NCBI GenBank assembly: GCA_947474995.1
Contig: CANJNJ010000033.1
Span: forward strand, 1 to 40,971
Direction: 5' to 3'
DNA from: Opitutaceae bacterium
GTDB lineage: Bacteria > Verrucomicrobiota > Verrucomicrobiia > Opitutales > Opitutaceae
DNA length: 40,971 nt
Shown here: positions 23,276 through 32,399 of the stretch, in pieces
Layout of the letters: the number at the start of each line of letters is the position of its first letter
Position numbering within the stretch: position 1 is the first letter of the stretch
The notes under the pieces: model-generated
Seen by the model: only the letters and a program-made list of their open reading frames with translations
Database searches by the model: none
Told to the model about the DNA's origin: nothing
Position numbers and translations under genes: made by a program

Positions 23276-25441
23276 ATGGATTCAGCTATGAAAATGACCA
23301 GCGCACTCAGCGTAATGCGGCGAACCGGTTTCGTGCTTGCCGCGGTTCTCCTTGCCGGACTTCGCGCGGCCCAACCAGCCGCGGCCGGCGCCGACTACAT
23401 CGAAGGCGTGGTCACGGGACCCAACGGCCCGGAGGCCGGAGTCTGGGTCATCGCCGAGACGAAGGACCTGCCCACGCCGTACGTGAAAATCGTCGTGACG
23501 GACGATCAGGGGCGCTACGTACTGCCGGAACTACCCAACGCTTCCTACACCGTGTGGGTGCGCGGCTACGGTTTGGTTGATTCGCCCAAGACACCGGGCA
23601 CGCCCGGCAAGTTTCTCAACCTGACCGCGGTGCCCGCGCCCAACGCGCGCGCCGCGGCCCAATACTACCCGGCTGGCCACTGGTTCGCGTTGCTCCAGGT
23701 GCCGGCCAAGAGCGAGTTCCCCGGTACCGGTCCGGTCGGCAATGGCATCTCGCCCGCGATCAAGACGCAGGCCGACTACATCCGGCAAATCAAGTCGGGG
23801 GCCTGTCTCGCCTGCCACCAATTGGGCGAGAAGGCCACGCGCGAAGTACCGGCCGCCTTTCAAACGCTGGAGAGCACGGAAAAATCCTGGGAGCGCCGGC
23901 TGCAATCGGGCCAGGCCGGTCCCAACATGATCTCCGCGCTCATGACGCTCGGTCGCGAACGCACGCTGAAGATGTTTGCCGACTGGAGCGATCGCATCAA
24001 GGCGGGCGAGGTGCCGCAGGCGCCGCGTCGCCCGCAGGGAATCGAGCGCAACATCGTGATCACCCAGTGGGACTGGGCCGACCCGAAGGCCTATCTCCAC
24101 GATTTGGTCACGACCGATCGCCGCAATCCCACGATTAATGCCAACGGACTGATCTATGGCTCAACGGAATTAAGCACCGACTATCTGCCCGTGCTGGATC
24201 CCATCCGCCACACGACGAGTCGGGTGCCGCTGACCGTCCGCGATCCCGCCACCCCCGCGACCTCGCCGCTGATGCCCGCTCCCTCTCCGACGTGGGGCAC
24301 GGAACCGATCTGGACGAGCAAGAGCAATGTGCACAACCCGATGTTCGACAGCCAGGGCCGCGTGTGGATTACCGCCACGGTCCGCCCCTCGGCCAATCCC
24401 GACGTGTTCAAGAAAGGCTCCGATCATCCTTCGGCCAAATTGTTTCCGGTCGCGAACTCCAGCCGCCACCTCGGCATGTACGATCCCAAGACGCAAAAAT
24501 ACACGACCATCAGCACCGCTTTCAGCACGCACCATTTGATGTTCGCCGAGGATGCCAACAACACGCTCTGGACCAGCGGCGGCGGCCCCGTGGTCGGCTG
24601 GTTGAATACGAAGAAATTTGACGAGACCCACGATGAGGTCGCGTCGCAGGGCTGGACCGCGCTCATCCTCGACACCAACGGCAACGGACGCCGTGACGAA
24701 TACGTGGAGCCGAACGAACCGGTCGATCCCACCAAGGACAAACGGATCAACGCGCCCCTCTACGCCGTCTCCCCGGCGCCCGATGGTTCCGTCTGGGGCT
24801 CCGTGCTGGGCTACCCCGGCGCCCTCGTCCGGCTGAGTCCCGGCGCTCATCCGCCGGAGACGGCGCTGGCGGAATACTATGAACTTCCCGTCGACGACAA
24901 GGGCGAGCCGATCGAAGGGTTTTCGCCCCGCGGCATGGACGTCGATCGCAACGGCGTGGCGTGGGTCGCGCTGGCGAGCGGACACATGGCCAGCTTCGAC
25001 CGGCGCAAGGTCAAAGGGCCGCTCAACGGCCCGACCGCCACGGGCCAGCACGCGCGCGAAGGTTGGAGTTTCTACCCCGAGCCGTTGCCGCAGATGAAGG
25101 GCGTGGCTTACTCGGGCAGCGCCGAAGGGAGTTACTATACGTGGGTGGATCAATTCAACACCCTCGGCCTCGGCCAGAACGTGCCGATTAACACCGGCAA
25201 CGAATCGGAAGGTCTGCTCGCGCTGAAGGACGGGCACTTTATCGTGCTCCGCGTCCCCTATCCCATGGGATTCTACACGAAGTGGATGGACGGCCGCATC
25301 GACAATCCCAACACCGGCTGGAAAGGCCGCGCGCTGTGGTCGACGGTGAGCACCCGCGCGCCGTTCCATATGGAAACCGGCAAGGGCACCACGAGCAAAG
25401 TGATGAAGTTCCAACTCCGGACCGATCCACTGGCGAAGTAG
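23276..25441 (+). CDS. Exported protein with carboxypeptidase-regulatory-like, c-heme and beta-propeller regions
   Basis: A 721-residue exported protein. A signal peptide (about 1-38) is followed by a carboxypeptidase-regulatory-like beta-sandwich (about 40-120, YIEGVVTGPNGPEAGVWV and DDQGRYVLPELP), then one c-type heme site CLACH (Cys177, Cys180, His181), and then a long propeller-like region (about 230-700) with repeated blades such as MFDSQGRVWITA, FAEDANNTLWTSGG, AVSPAPDGSVWGS and DVDRNGVAWVAL. Similar large proteins occur in Acidobacteria and Proteobacteria near dehydrogenases, but their reaction is not established to my knowledge. It may pass electrons from an oxidised substrate to the respiratory chain. 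The start could be ATG 23276, 23288 or 23294. It stands alone on its strand. Confidence 0.88.
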   Translation: MDSAMKMTSALSVMRRTGFVLAAVLLAGLRAAQPAAAGADYIEGVVTGPNGPEAGVWVIAETKDLPTPYVKIVVTDDQGRYVLPELPNASYTVWVRGYGLVDSPKTPGTPGKFLNLTAVPAPNARAAAQYYPAGHWFALLQVPAKSEFPGTGPVGNGISPAIKTQADYIRQIKSGACLACHQLGEKATREVPAAFQTLESTEKSWERRLQSGQAGPNMISALMTLGRERTLKMFADWSDRIKAGEVPQAPRRPQGIERNIVITQWDWADPKAYLHDLVTTDRRNPTINANGLIYGSTELSTDYLPVLDPIRHTTSRVPLTVRDPATPATSPLMPAPSPTWGTEPIWTSKSNVHNPMFDSQGRVWITATVRPSANPDVFKKGSDHPSAKLFPVANSSRHLGMYDPKTQKYTTISTAFSTHHLMFAEDANNTLWTSGGGPVVGWLNTKKFDETHDEVASQGWTALILDTNGNGRRDEYVEPNEPVDPTKDKRINAPLYAVSPAPDGSVWGSVLGYPGALVRLSPGAHPPETALAEYYELPVDDKGEPIEGFSPRGMDVDRNGVAWVALASGHMASFDRRKVKGPLNGPTATGQHAREGWSFYPEPLPQMKGVAYSGSAEGSYYTWVDQFNTLGLGQNVPINTGNESEGLLALKDGHFIVLRVPYPMGFYTKWMDGRIDNPNTGWKGRALWSTVSTRAPFHMETGKGTTSKVMKFQLRTDPLAK

Positions 25442-25515
25442 CGCCGGGCCCGCGGCAAGCGTCAGGTAGATTCACCCAACGTCACCGCGACTAAATCGGA
25501 TAGCCCCATCACGCT

Positions 25516-25593
25516 CGTAGCCCGCGGCGAGAGCAGCGGGATTTTCCGGTGCTCCACCCGTCTTCGTTCCCTGCCCTCCCGGGCAGGGCTACG
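25516..25593. repeat. Composite palindromic repeat, family B copy 2 (partial)
   Basis: GTAGCCCGC...GCGGG and CCCTGCCCTCCCGGGCAGGG hairpins, related to those at 12529 and 34300 but with a divergent middle. It lies between two convergent genes. Confidence 0.75.
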
Positions 25594-25637
25594 CCGAGCC
25601 CCTGAATTAATCGGATCTCTTCCGCTCGCCGAAAAGG

Positions 25638-26975
25638 CTACGCTTCGCTCCGCACTCGTCCCTCGCCCGGCACGACCGGTTTCTGCACCAGAATAAAATG
25701 GGCGATCGCCGCCGTCGTGCCCACCAAACCGCCGACCACGAGCGCCGCCTTGAACGATCCGGTGGCCTGCACAATGAGTCCGGTTACAATCGGGGCCGAG
25801 GCGCCGCCCAGGTAACCACCAAAATTCTGAATCGAACCGATTGACGCCGTGCAACTCTTCGTCGCGGCGACCGACGCCATCGCCCAGGCCGCGCTCGAGT
25901 TGCAATTCAACAGGAACAACGAAATCGAAATACAGCAGACCGCGATGGTGCTCGTCGGGGCGTACGCGGCCAGCACGGTGAAGAGCGCGGTGCCGAGGAG
26001 CGTGACGACAATGGGCCACTTTCGGCTCATGAGCGGCGAAAAGCCGCGCCGCACCAGCGCATCACACACGCGACCGCCAATCAGGCTGCCGCCCACGCCG
26101 AAGACGTAGGGAATCGCGGCGACCCAGCCGGTCCGGGCAATGCTCAGATGCCATTCCGTCGCCAGGTATTGCGGCAGCCACGCGTTGTAAATCCACAGCA
26201 CGTAGACCGTGCCAAAAAAACCGAGGATCATGCCCCAGGTCGTGGGGAAGCGAAATAGGTCCTTCCAGTCCTGCCAAGTCACGGGCTTGGTCTCCGTCTG
26301 GTCGTCCGCGAGATAGGCGCGCTCCTCGGACGTCAGGTCCACCTGATCGGGGTTGCGATGCAGCCAAAACGCCACGGCGGCGATGGCGAGCCCAACCAGG
26401 CCCATGGTCGCAAACATCCAACGCCAGCCCAACTGCAACATGAGGAAGGTCAGCAACGGGGCCGCGATCGCCGTGCCCAAGCTGCTCGAACAATTCCAGA
26501 CGCCGGTGGCGAAGCCGCGTTCCCGGCGGTGAAACCAATCGGACACCACACGCGCACAGGTCGGAAACTGGGGCGACTCGCCCACGCCGAGCAGCACCCG
26601 CACCACGATAAACTGCCAAAAATTTCCGACGAAACCGCCGAGCACCTGGGCCAGCGACCACAAGCCGAGCCCACCGGAAAGCATCCCACGCGCGCCGATG
26701 CGATCCACGAGGGCGCCGGCCGGCAGCTGCGCAAAAGCATACGCCCAGAGAAACGCGGAGAGCAGAAAACCGCTTTCGGCCATCGAGAAATGGAGATCGC
26801 TCCGGATCAACGGCAGGCCGATCGCCAGCGTCGCTCGATCCACATAATTGATGACGCCGCCGACCACGAGCAGGATCAAAGCCGCCCGTTGAATGCGGCG
26901 GATCCGAGGCGAAGCCGTGGCCGGGGCGATGGGTTGGGCCATCAGCGGAGGGGAGGATGCACCGGGATCGTTCAT
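25638..26975 (-). CDS. MFS transporter, anion:cation symporter (ACS) type
   Basis: A 445-residue protein with about 12 membrane segments. The first helix ends NYVDRATLAIGLPLI, followed by WAYAFAQLPAGALVDRIGAR (the MFS loop 2-3 signature) and VLLGVGESPQFPTCARVVSDWF, a sequence characteristic of ACS hexuronate, glucarate and galactonate carriers such as ExuT and GudP. It would bring a sugar acid across the inner membrane with protons. The ATG at 26975 fits the family; upstream codons come from a repeat-bearing spacer. It is divergent from a pectin-type acetylesterase, so a role in using galacturonate or related acids is plausible. No hydrolase is co-directional with it. Confidence 0.93.
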   Translation of the reverse strand: MNDPGASSPPLMAQPIAPATASPRIRRIQRAALILLVVGGVINYVDRATLAIGLPLIRSDLHFSMAESGFLLSAFLWAYAFAQLPAGALVDRIGARGMLSGGLGLWSLAQVLGGFVGNFWQFIVVRVLLGVGESPQFPTCARVVSDWFHRRERGFATGVWNCSSSLGTAIAAPLLTFLMLQLGWRWMFATMGLVGLAIAAVAFWLHRNPDQVDLTSEERAYLADDQTETKPVTWQDWKDLFRFPTTWGMILGFFGTVYVLWIYNAWLPQYLATEWHLSIARTGWVAAIPYVFGVGGSLIGGRVCDALVRRGFSPLMSRKWPIVVTLLGTALFTVLAAYAPTSTIAVCCISISLFLLNCNSSAAWAMASVAATKSCTASIGSIQNFGGYLGGASAPIVTGLIVQATGSFKAALVVGGLVGTTAAIAHFILVQKPVVPGEGRVRSEA

Positions 26976-27095
26976 AGCGGGGACGGGGTAAGAGCTCGGG
27001 AAAAAGCGAAGCGAGCCAGAGTCAACAGTTGCTCTCTCCCGTTTGGCGATGGTGTTTTCAAGATCGCAGGAAGTTTTTCCGGTGAAGAGCCGAGC

Positions 27096-27164
27096 GTTTG
27101 TAGTCCCGCCTTTAGGCGGAATTCTTACGACGCCAACCTTCCGCCTGAAGGCGGAACGACAAAC
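27096..27164. repeat. Inverted repeat, family A copy 3
   Basis: Arms GTTTGTAGTCCCGCCTTTAG and, at the far end, AAGGCGGAACGACAAAC. It sits in the 260-base divergent spacer between the MFS carrier and the acetylesterase, which also must contain their promoters. Confidence 0.85.
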
Positions 27165-27235
27165 CCCACCCCTGGGCGCTCGACGCCGGAACCTATTTGG
27201 TGAATCCTTCGTCTTCCGTCGCACCCCACCCCACC

Positions 27236-28174
27236 ATGCATTTTCCCCGGATCAACGCGGTTTCCCTGCTCAAGATCATTGCCGCCGGATGCAGCCTTTT
27301 ACTCTCCAATTCCCTCCCCGCCGCGATGACCGCGGCCGGCAAGCCCACGCTGTTTATCGTCAGCGACTCGACCGCGCGGAATTCGGGACCGGGCAAAAAT
27401 GGCCAGCCGCTCGCCGGTTGGGGCGCACCGTTCGCTGATTTCTTCGACGCCACCAAGGTCACCGTTTTCAACGCCTCGCACGCCGGCCAGTCGAGCCGCA
27501 CGTACTATAACAACCCCGACGACTGGCCCAACACGCTCAGCCAGATCAAGGCGGGCGATTTCGTGTTGTTGGTTTTCGGCCTCAACGATGGCGGCCCGCC
27601 CTACACCGCCACCTCCCGGGGCTCCGTTCCCGGCCTCGGGGAAGAAACCAAGGACGTGAAGCGGGCCGACGGCACCATCGAAAAGGCGCACACGTACGGT
27701 TGGTATATGTCGACGATGGCCAACGACGCCCGGAAGAAAGGGGCGCAAGTCTCTTTCCTGACCGTGACCACGCGAAATATCTGGCGGAATCCTAGCGTGG
27801 AATTCCGCGATGCCACTCCCGTCGGACCGCTCCCGGCGGACTACAACCCCGCGCTCGACCGGATCGAACGGGGCACCGCGGACGGCCAGTATACGCAATG
27901 GACGAAGGACCTGGCGGAAGAACAGCACCTGCCCGTCCTCGATCTCACGAATCTGGGCGCGGACCGATTCGAGAAACTCGGACGGGAAAAGGTGAACGCC
28001 CTTTTTTCCGATCACAACCACACGACCATTCCGGGGGCGGCGTTCGTGGCCGAGACGATTGTCGCCGGCCTGAAGGCCTTTCCCCACAGCCCGTTTCTCC
28101 CGCTCCTCTCGCCCAAGGGTCAGGCCGTCGACGCCGCCGATCTCAAATACGTGCGAGAAAACGCGCCGCGGTGA
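27236..28174 (+). CDS. Secreted SGNH hydrolase, rhamnogalacturonan acetylesterase-like
   Basis: A 312-residue exported esterase. The signal peptide covers about residues 1-30. Block I of the SGNH fold is LFIVSDSTARN (catalytic Ser45), block II contributes NASHAGQSSRTYYN (Gly), block III is VFGLNDGG (Asn117), and the Asp/His pair is in SDHNHTT near residue 262. The RGAE subfamily removes acetyl groups from the rhamnogalacturonan of pectin so that lyases can act. Block II NxxxxGxSSR fits that subfamily. A neighbouring ACS carrier for sugar acids supports pectin use. Other O-acetylated polysaccharides remain possible. The ATG at 27236 directly precedes the signal peptide. Confidence 0.92.
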   Translation: MHFPRINAVSLLKIIAAGCSLLLSNSLPAAMTAAGKPTLFIVSDSTARNSGPGKNGQPLAGWGAPFADFFDATKVTVFNASHAGQSSRTYYNNPDDWPNTLSQIKAGDFVLLVFGLNDGGPPYTATSRGSVPGLGEETKDVKRADGTIEKAHTYGWYMSTMANDARKKGAQVSFLTVTTRNIWRNPSVEFRDATPVGPLPADYNPALDRIERGTADGQYTQWTKDLAEEQHLPVLDLTNLGADRFEKLGREKVNALFSDHNHTTIPGAAFVAETIVAGLKAFPHSPFLPLLSPKGQAVDAADLKYVRENAPR

Positions 28175-28203
28175 GGGAGCTTCCTTGTAGTAACGGGGCT
28201 CGA

Positions 28204-28272
28204 GTTCGTAGTTCCGCCTTCAGGCGGAAGGATTGGGCCGGCCTGATTCCGCCTGAAGGCGGGACTACAAAC
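28204..28272. repeat. Inverted repeat, family A copy 4
   Basis: Arms GTTCGTAGTTCCGCCTTCAG and CTGAAGGCGGGACTACAAAC. It lies between the acetylesterase and tartrate-type dehydrogenase genes. Confidence 0.85.
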
Positions 28273-28330
28273 CCGGAGCCAAAAAATACTCATTGGCGCG
28301 GACCCGAACACCTGATCACATCGCCCCTCT

Positions 28331-29386
28331 GTGAAAACCCATCGCATTGCGCTTTATCCCGGTGACGGAATTGGCACGGAAGTCGTCGACGCCACGGTCG
28401 CCGTGCTCGCCGCCGTCACCACGAAACTCGGCGGCTTCCACCTCGCCTACGAGCGCTTCGACTGGGGCATGGCCCACTACGATTTGCACGGTCGCGTCGT
28501 CCCGGAGGACTTCCTGACGACCCTGCGCCGTTTCGATGCCATCTTCCTTGGTGCGGTCGGCTGGCCGGCCCGGCTCCCGGACCACATCACCCTCACGCCG
28601 CTGATTAAGTTGCGCCAGGCCTTCGACCTTTACGCCTGCGTCCGGCCGGCCCGGACCTATCCCGGCGTGCCGGGTCCGCTGCGCAGCGACAAACCCATCG
28701 ATGTCGTGGTCGTCCGGGAGAATTCCGAAGGCGAGTATATCGACAATGGCGGACTCTTCGCGACCGGCACGCCGCAGGAGGTCGCGGTGCAAACCGCCGT
28801 GCATACCCGCCGCGGCATCGAGCGGATCCTGCGCTTCTCGTTCGCCCTCGCCCGGACCCGCCGCCGGAAACTGACCATGATCACCAAGTCCAACGCGCAA
28901 CGTTACGCGTACGTGCTGTGGGACCGCGTGCTCGCCGAGTTGGCGCCCGAGTACGCCGACGTGGTCACCGACAAGCTGCACATCGACGCGGCTACCCTCG
29001 AGCTGGTCCGGCGGCCGCACACCTTTGACGTGATCGTCGGCTCGAATCTTTTCGGCGATATCCTGAGCGATCTGACCGGCGGCATCACGGGCAGCCTCGG
29101 GCTGAACCCCTCGGCCAACCTGAACCCCGAGCGCAAATTTCCGTCGCTCTTCGAACCGGTGCACGGATCCGCTCCGGATATCGCCGGCAAGGGCATCGCC
29201 AATCCCACCGGCTCGGTCCTCAGTGCCGCCATGATGCTTGAGTGGCTCGGCGAGAACGCCGCGGCCACCGCCATTCGCTCGGCCACCGAGCGCGCGCTCG
29301 CGGCGGGGAATTCGACCCCCGACATCGGCGGCAAAGCCAGCACGAAGCAAATCACCGACGCCATTGTGCAGCAGATCGGCACGTAG
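28331..29386 (+). CDS. Tartrate/D-malate dehydrogenase-like beta-decarboxylating enzyme
   Basis: A 351-residue member of the isocitrate/isopropylmalate dehydrogenase family, starting at GTG 28331. Family motifs: IALYPGDGIGTEVV near the N-terminus, FLGAVGWPARLPDHI (characteristic of the tartrate/D-malate branch, TtuC/DmlA), VVVRENSEGEY, ITKSNAQRY, and the NAD- and metal-binding NLFGDILSDLTGG and EPVHGSAPDIAGKGIANP. The GWPAR.PDH segment favours tartrate or D-malate over 3-isopropylmalate. It would oxidise and decarboxylate the 2-hydroxydiacid with NAD and a divalent metal. A DASS-type diacid carrier starts 45 bases later on the same strand, which supports a C4-diacid substrate. LeuB is the alternative, but no other leu genes are present. 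Confidence 0.92.
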   Translation: MKTHRIALYPGDGIGTEVVDATVAVLAAVTTKLGGFHLAYERFDWGMAHYDLHGRVVPEDFLTTLRRFDAIFLGAVGWPARLPDHITLTPLIKLRQAFDLYACVRPARTYPGVPGPLRSDKPIDVVVVRENSEGEYIDNGGLFATGTPQEVAVQTAVHTRRGIERILRFSFALARTRRRKLTMITKSNAQRYAYVLWDRVLAELAPEYADVVTDKLHIDAATLELVRRPHTFDVIVGSNLFGDILSDLTGGITGSLGLNPSANLNPERKFPSLFEPVHGSAPDIAGKGIANPTGSVLSAAMMLEWLGENAAATAIRSATERALAAGNSTPDIGGKASTKQITDAIVQQIGT

Positions 29387-29431
29387 CGCCGGTCTCTGAC
29401 CGGCGCTGAAATCCCTTGGTCGTCCTCAATC

Positions 29432-30931
29432 ATGCCCCCCCCCGAAACAGCGACTGAAGGAACGAAAACGACGCCCCCTTCGCCGTCAGCCCAAACCTGG
29501 CGCTGGGTGGTTCCCGTGCTGGCGGGCGTGGTGATTGCACTGACCCCCGCTCCGGCCGGGCTGACGGCGCAGGCGTGGCATTATTTTGCGGCGTTCGCCG
29601 CGGTGATCCTGGCGCTGATCACGGAGCCCATGGCCGCGGCGGCCGTGGGGCTGATCGGCGTGACGTTCACGGCCGTCTCGGGATTGGCGTTCACGCCAGC
29701 CCAGCTGGCGGACCCCGCCTTCAAGCCACCCGCCGAAGCGGTGAAGTGGGCGCTCGCGGGTTTCGCGAACAGCACGGTGTGGCTCATCTTTGCGGCGTTC
29801 GTTTTTTCGATGGGCTACGAGAAGACCGGCTTCGGCCGGAGAATCGCCCTCGTCCTCGTCCGCTGGCTCGGCCGACGGACGCTCGGCTTGGGTTATGCCA
29901 TCGCGCTGTCGGACCTCGTGCTCGCGCCGTTCACACCGTCCAACACCGCGCGCAGCGGCGGCACCGTCTATCCGGTGATTCGCAACATTCCCCCGCTCTA
30001 CGGCTCGCTCCCCGGCGAGACTTCACGGCGCATCGGCGCGTATCTCATGTGGACCGCGTTCGCGACCACATGCGTGACGAGTTCGATGTTCGTGACGGCG
30101 CTGGCGCCGAATTTATTCGCGCTCGAGCTCGTGAAGAAGGCCACCGGCGTGGAGGTGACCTGGGTGCAATGGTTCGTCGGGTTCCTGCCCGTCGGAGTGT
30201 TCCTGGTCCTCCTGGTGCCGTGGCTCGCCTACAAAATTTATCCGCCAGAGATTCGGACCAGCGAGGAAGTGCCGCGCTGGGCAGCCCAGGAAATCGAAAA
30301 AATGGGTCCGCTTTCCCGGAAAGAGATCACGATGGCCGCGCTGGTACTCGGCGCGCTGGGCTTCTGGATTTTCGGTGCGAACGTCATCGATGCCACAATG
30401 GTGGCCGTGGCGGGCATCGCCGGGATGCTGCTCTGCCAGGTCGTAACCTGGGACGACATCGTCGCGAACAAACCCGCGTGGAACGTCCTGGCGTGGTTTG
30501 CCACGATGGTGACGATGGCGGATGGCCTGAGCAAAGCGGGGTTCGTCGTGTGGGTGGGCAAAGGCGCGGCGGGTCTGCTGACCGGCTATTCTCCGATCGT
30601 CGTCATGACCATGCTCGTGGCCTTCTTTTTCCTGATCCACTACATGTTCGCCGGACTGACCGCGCACACGACGGCGGTTTTGCCCGCGGTGGTCGCGGCG
30701 GGCGCGGCCGTTCCGGGCATTCCGCTCCGCGACTTCGGGCTGCTGCTGGTGTTCACGCTTGGCATCATGGGCGTGCTCACGCCCTACGCGTGTGGACCGG
30801 CGCCGGTTTTTTTCGGAAGTGGCTACATCCCGCGAAAGGACTTCTGGCGACTGGCCTTCATCTTTGGAATGATTTTCATCGTTACGCTGCTGGTGATCGG
30901 GATGCCCTGGTTGCGCGTGATTGGACGGTGA
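29432..30931 (+). CDS. DASS-family dicarboxylate transporter
   Basis: A 499-residue inner-membrane carrier with about 12 membrane segments, of the divalent anion:sodium symporter family (2-oxoglutarate/malate translocator, CitT/TtdT branch). The SNT substrate/cation motif appears in LAPFTPSNTARSGGTVYP, and the pseudo-symmetric second site in MGVLTPYACGPAPVFFGSGY. Other family marks are ITEPMAAAAVGLIG at the N-terminus and SRKEITMAALVLGALGFW mid-way. It lies 45 bases after the tartrate/malate-type dehydrogenase, so the pair would take up and oxidise a C4 dicarboxylate. Antiport with succinate is possible in this branch. It ends 46 bases before a convergent pilin-like gene. Confidence 0.94.
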   Translation: MPPPETATEGTKTTPPSPSAQTWRWVVPVLAGVVIALTPAPAGLTAQAWHYFAAFAAVILALITEPMAAAAVGLIGVTFTAVSGLAFTPAQLADPAFKPPAEAVKWALAGFANSTVWLIFAAFVFSMGYEKTGFGRRIALVLVRWLGRRTLGLGYAIALSDLVLAPFTPSNTARSGGTVYPVIRNIPPLYGSLPGETSRRIGAYLMWTAFATTCVTSSMFVTALAPNLFALELVKKATGVEVTWVQWFVGFLPVGVFLVLLVPWLAYKIYPPEIRTSEEVPRWAAQEIEKMGPLSRKEITMAALVLGALGFWIFGANVIDATMVAVAGIAGMLLCQVVTWDDIVANKPAWNVLAWFATMVTMADGLSKAGFVVWVGKGAAGLLTGYSPIVVMTMLVAFFFLIHYMFAGLTAHTTAVLPAVVAAGAAVPGIPLRDFGLLLVFTLGIMGVLTPYACGPAPVFFGSGYIPRKDFWRLAFIFGMIFIVTLLVIGMPWLRVIGR

Positions 30932-30977
30932 GGGGCTTCGCCCGCAAAGGGGAAGGCCGAGCGAGAATGGATGCAGG

Positions 30978-32399
30978 CTAGAAAATCGTGTTAAACGGCA
31001 CCCGGTTGTCGCGGGCGAAGGCGGCGCCGCTGCCGGGAGCCGCGGTGAGTTCGGTCCACGAACTCACGCGCAAGTAGCCGCTGCCGGAGCCGGCACCGGG
31101 CGTGGGGCCGGCCGACGTGGATACCGTCGCCAGCTGCACATCGTAGTGCACGTCGCCGGATCCTGACACCGTAACCGTACTCCCAATGATCGCACCATAA
31201 ACGCCCCCACTGCCGTTGAGCTGGATGGCGGCGTTTGGAGCGTAAATCGTCCCAACAAAAGACGCACTGCCGTTGATTTCCACCGATTGGGAGCTACCCG
31301 AAGCCTTCGTCCCCCAGATGGTCGCCTTCGAAGCGTTTCCCGTATTATTCACCATCCCGGCCCCATTAATTGTGATGGTGCTCGCGCAATAAAGATTAAG
31401 TGACGGCGTGCTGCCAGAGTTGATGACGATCTTGGCACTGCCGTTGATTGTCGCGTCAGCGTCGGAGATCAGATCCACCGGCCCGGCGATGGTGAGCGTT
31501 GCATTACCATTTAGCTGCATCGCCGACGCGCGATATAAATATCGCCCATTGGCTCCGGCGACATCGCCCACGCGGGGCAAAGTGATGGTGCTGGTTAAAT
31601 TTCCGAGCGAAATGGTGCTTCCCGTCGGCGCAGTCGCGTCCTGCAGATTAGCATTAAAATCCGTCCGGACCCTCGACGTATCGACCAGCGGAGTGCCTGG
31701 AGAAGTCGCCCCGTAGATTCGCCCGCTGCCGCCCACACTCGGGGCCGTCCCCCCCGTCGCCACATAGCCGTAAATCGTCGCGGAGCCCGTGACCTGAACC
31801 GTCGAATTCGTCGCCACCGTGGCGCGGTCGCTCCGGTTCGTGCCGGAATTATAGGCCCCAACGCTCGAGTCGTAGCTATCGATATCAGCGCTACCGCTAA
31901 ACGTGACCGTGCCCTTGGCCACCACCCCATTCGCCCAAATCCTGGCCGGCGACGTGCTCCCGATCTTGAGCTGCTTCACGACTCTGGGCTGCCGGGGAAT
32001 GTTCAAGACCCCCGCCGCGGTGATGACGGGCGAGGAACCGGCGGCATTATCAACGCGGATGTAGAGCGCGCCGGTCGCCTGAACAAAATCAAAACCGGTC
32101 GTGATCGACTTCTGATAATCCGTCGTGCTCCCGGAAACGAGGGACCAGCCGTTCGCCGCGGTCACCCCGGCGCTGTTGACGGCATAGAGCCCCTCCTCGA
32201 CTGCGGCTTCGGCGAGGTTCAACGCCACGGACTGATACTGGGAACGCGTCGCCAGCCGCGCTTCCTGGGTGGAACGCATGAGGAAGCCCGACGCAATGAC
32301 GGCCGTGACGGCCGCCAGGACCAACACCGTGATGACCGCGCTGCCGCGATCAGTGCGCCGTGGATTTGGCGCGCATCGTGAATTGAGCGGAGATGACAT
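30978..32399 (-). CDS. PilX-like pseudopilin-associated protein with repetitive body
   Basis: A 473-residue protein. A single N-terminal membrane segment (about 17-40, DRGSAVITVLVLAAVTAVIA) resembles PilX-type minor pilins. The body is made of short Gly/Ser/Asn-rich strands such as VTFSGSADIDSYDSS, VQVTGSATIYGYVA, MQLNGNATLTIAGP, ATINGSAKIVINSG, VEINGSASFVGTIYAPN and IQLNGSGGVYGAIIGS, suggesting a beta-solenoid. Its ATG at 32399 lies about 50 bases inside the end of the preceding pilin-like gene, so the two overlap in different frames; an upstream in-frame ATG (32504) would overlap more. It is the last of three overlapping genes. It would sit at the tip or side of a type II/IV-like pseudopilus. 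Codon use does not stand out. Confidence 0.82.
   Translation of the reverse strand: MSSPLNSRCAPNPRRTDRGSAVITVLVLAAVTAVIASGFLMRSTQEARLATRSQYQSVALNLAEAAVEEGLYAVNSAGVTAANGWSLVSGSTTDYQKSITTGFDFVQATGALYIRVDNAAGSSPVITAAGVLNIPRQPRVVKQLKIGSTSPARIWANGVVAKGTVTFSGSADIDSYDSSVGAYNSGTNRSDRATVATNSTVQVTGSATIYGYVATGGTAPSVGGSGRIYGATSPGTPLVDTSRVRTDFNANLQDATAPTGSTISLGNLTSTITLPRVGDVAGANGRYLYRASAMQLNGNATLTIAGPVDLISDADATINGSAKIVINSGSTPSLNLYCASTITINGAGMVNNTGNASKATIWGTKASGSSQSVEINGSASFVGTIYAPNAAIQLNGSGGVYGAIIGSTVTVSGSGDVHYDVQLATVSTSAGPTPGAGSGSGYLRVSSWTELTAAPGSGAAFARDNRVPFNTIF

Noticed and set aside
24170-25414. Minus-strand 414-codon open frame
   Set aside because: Antisense to the heme/propeller protein and composed of Arg/Gly/Ala-rich noise.
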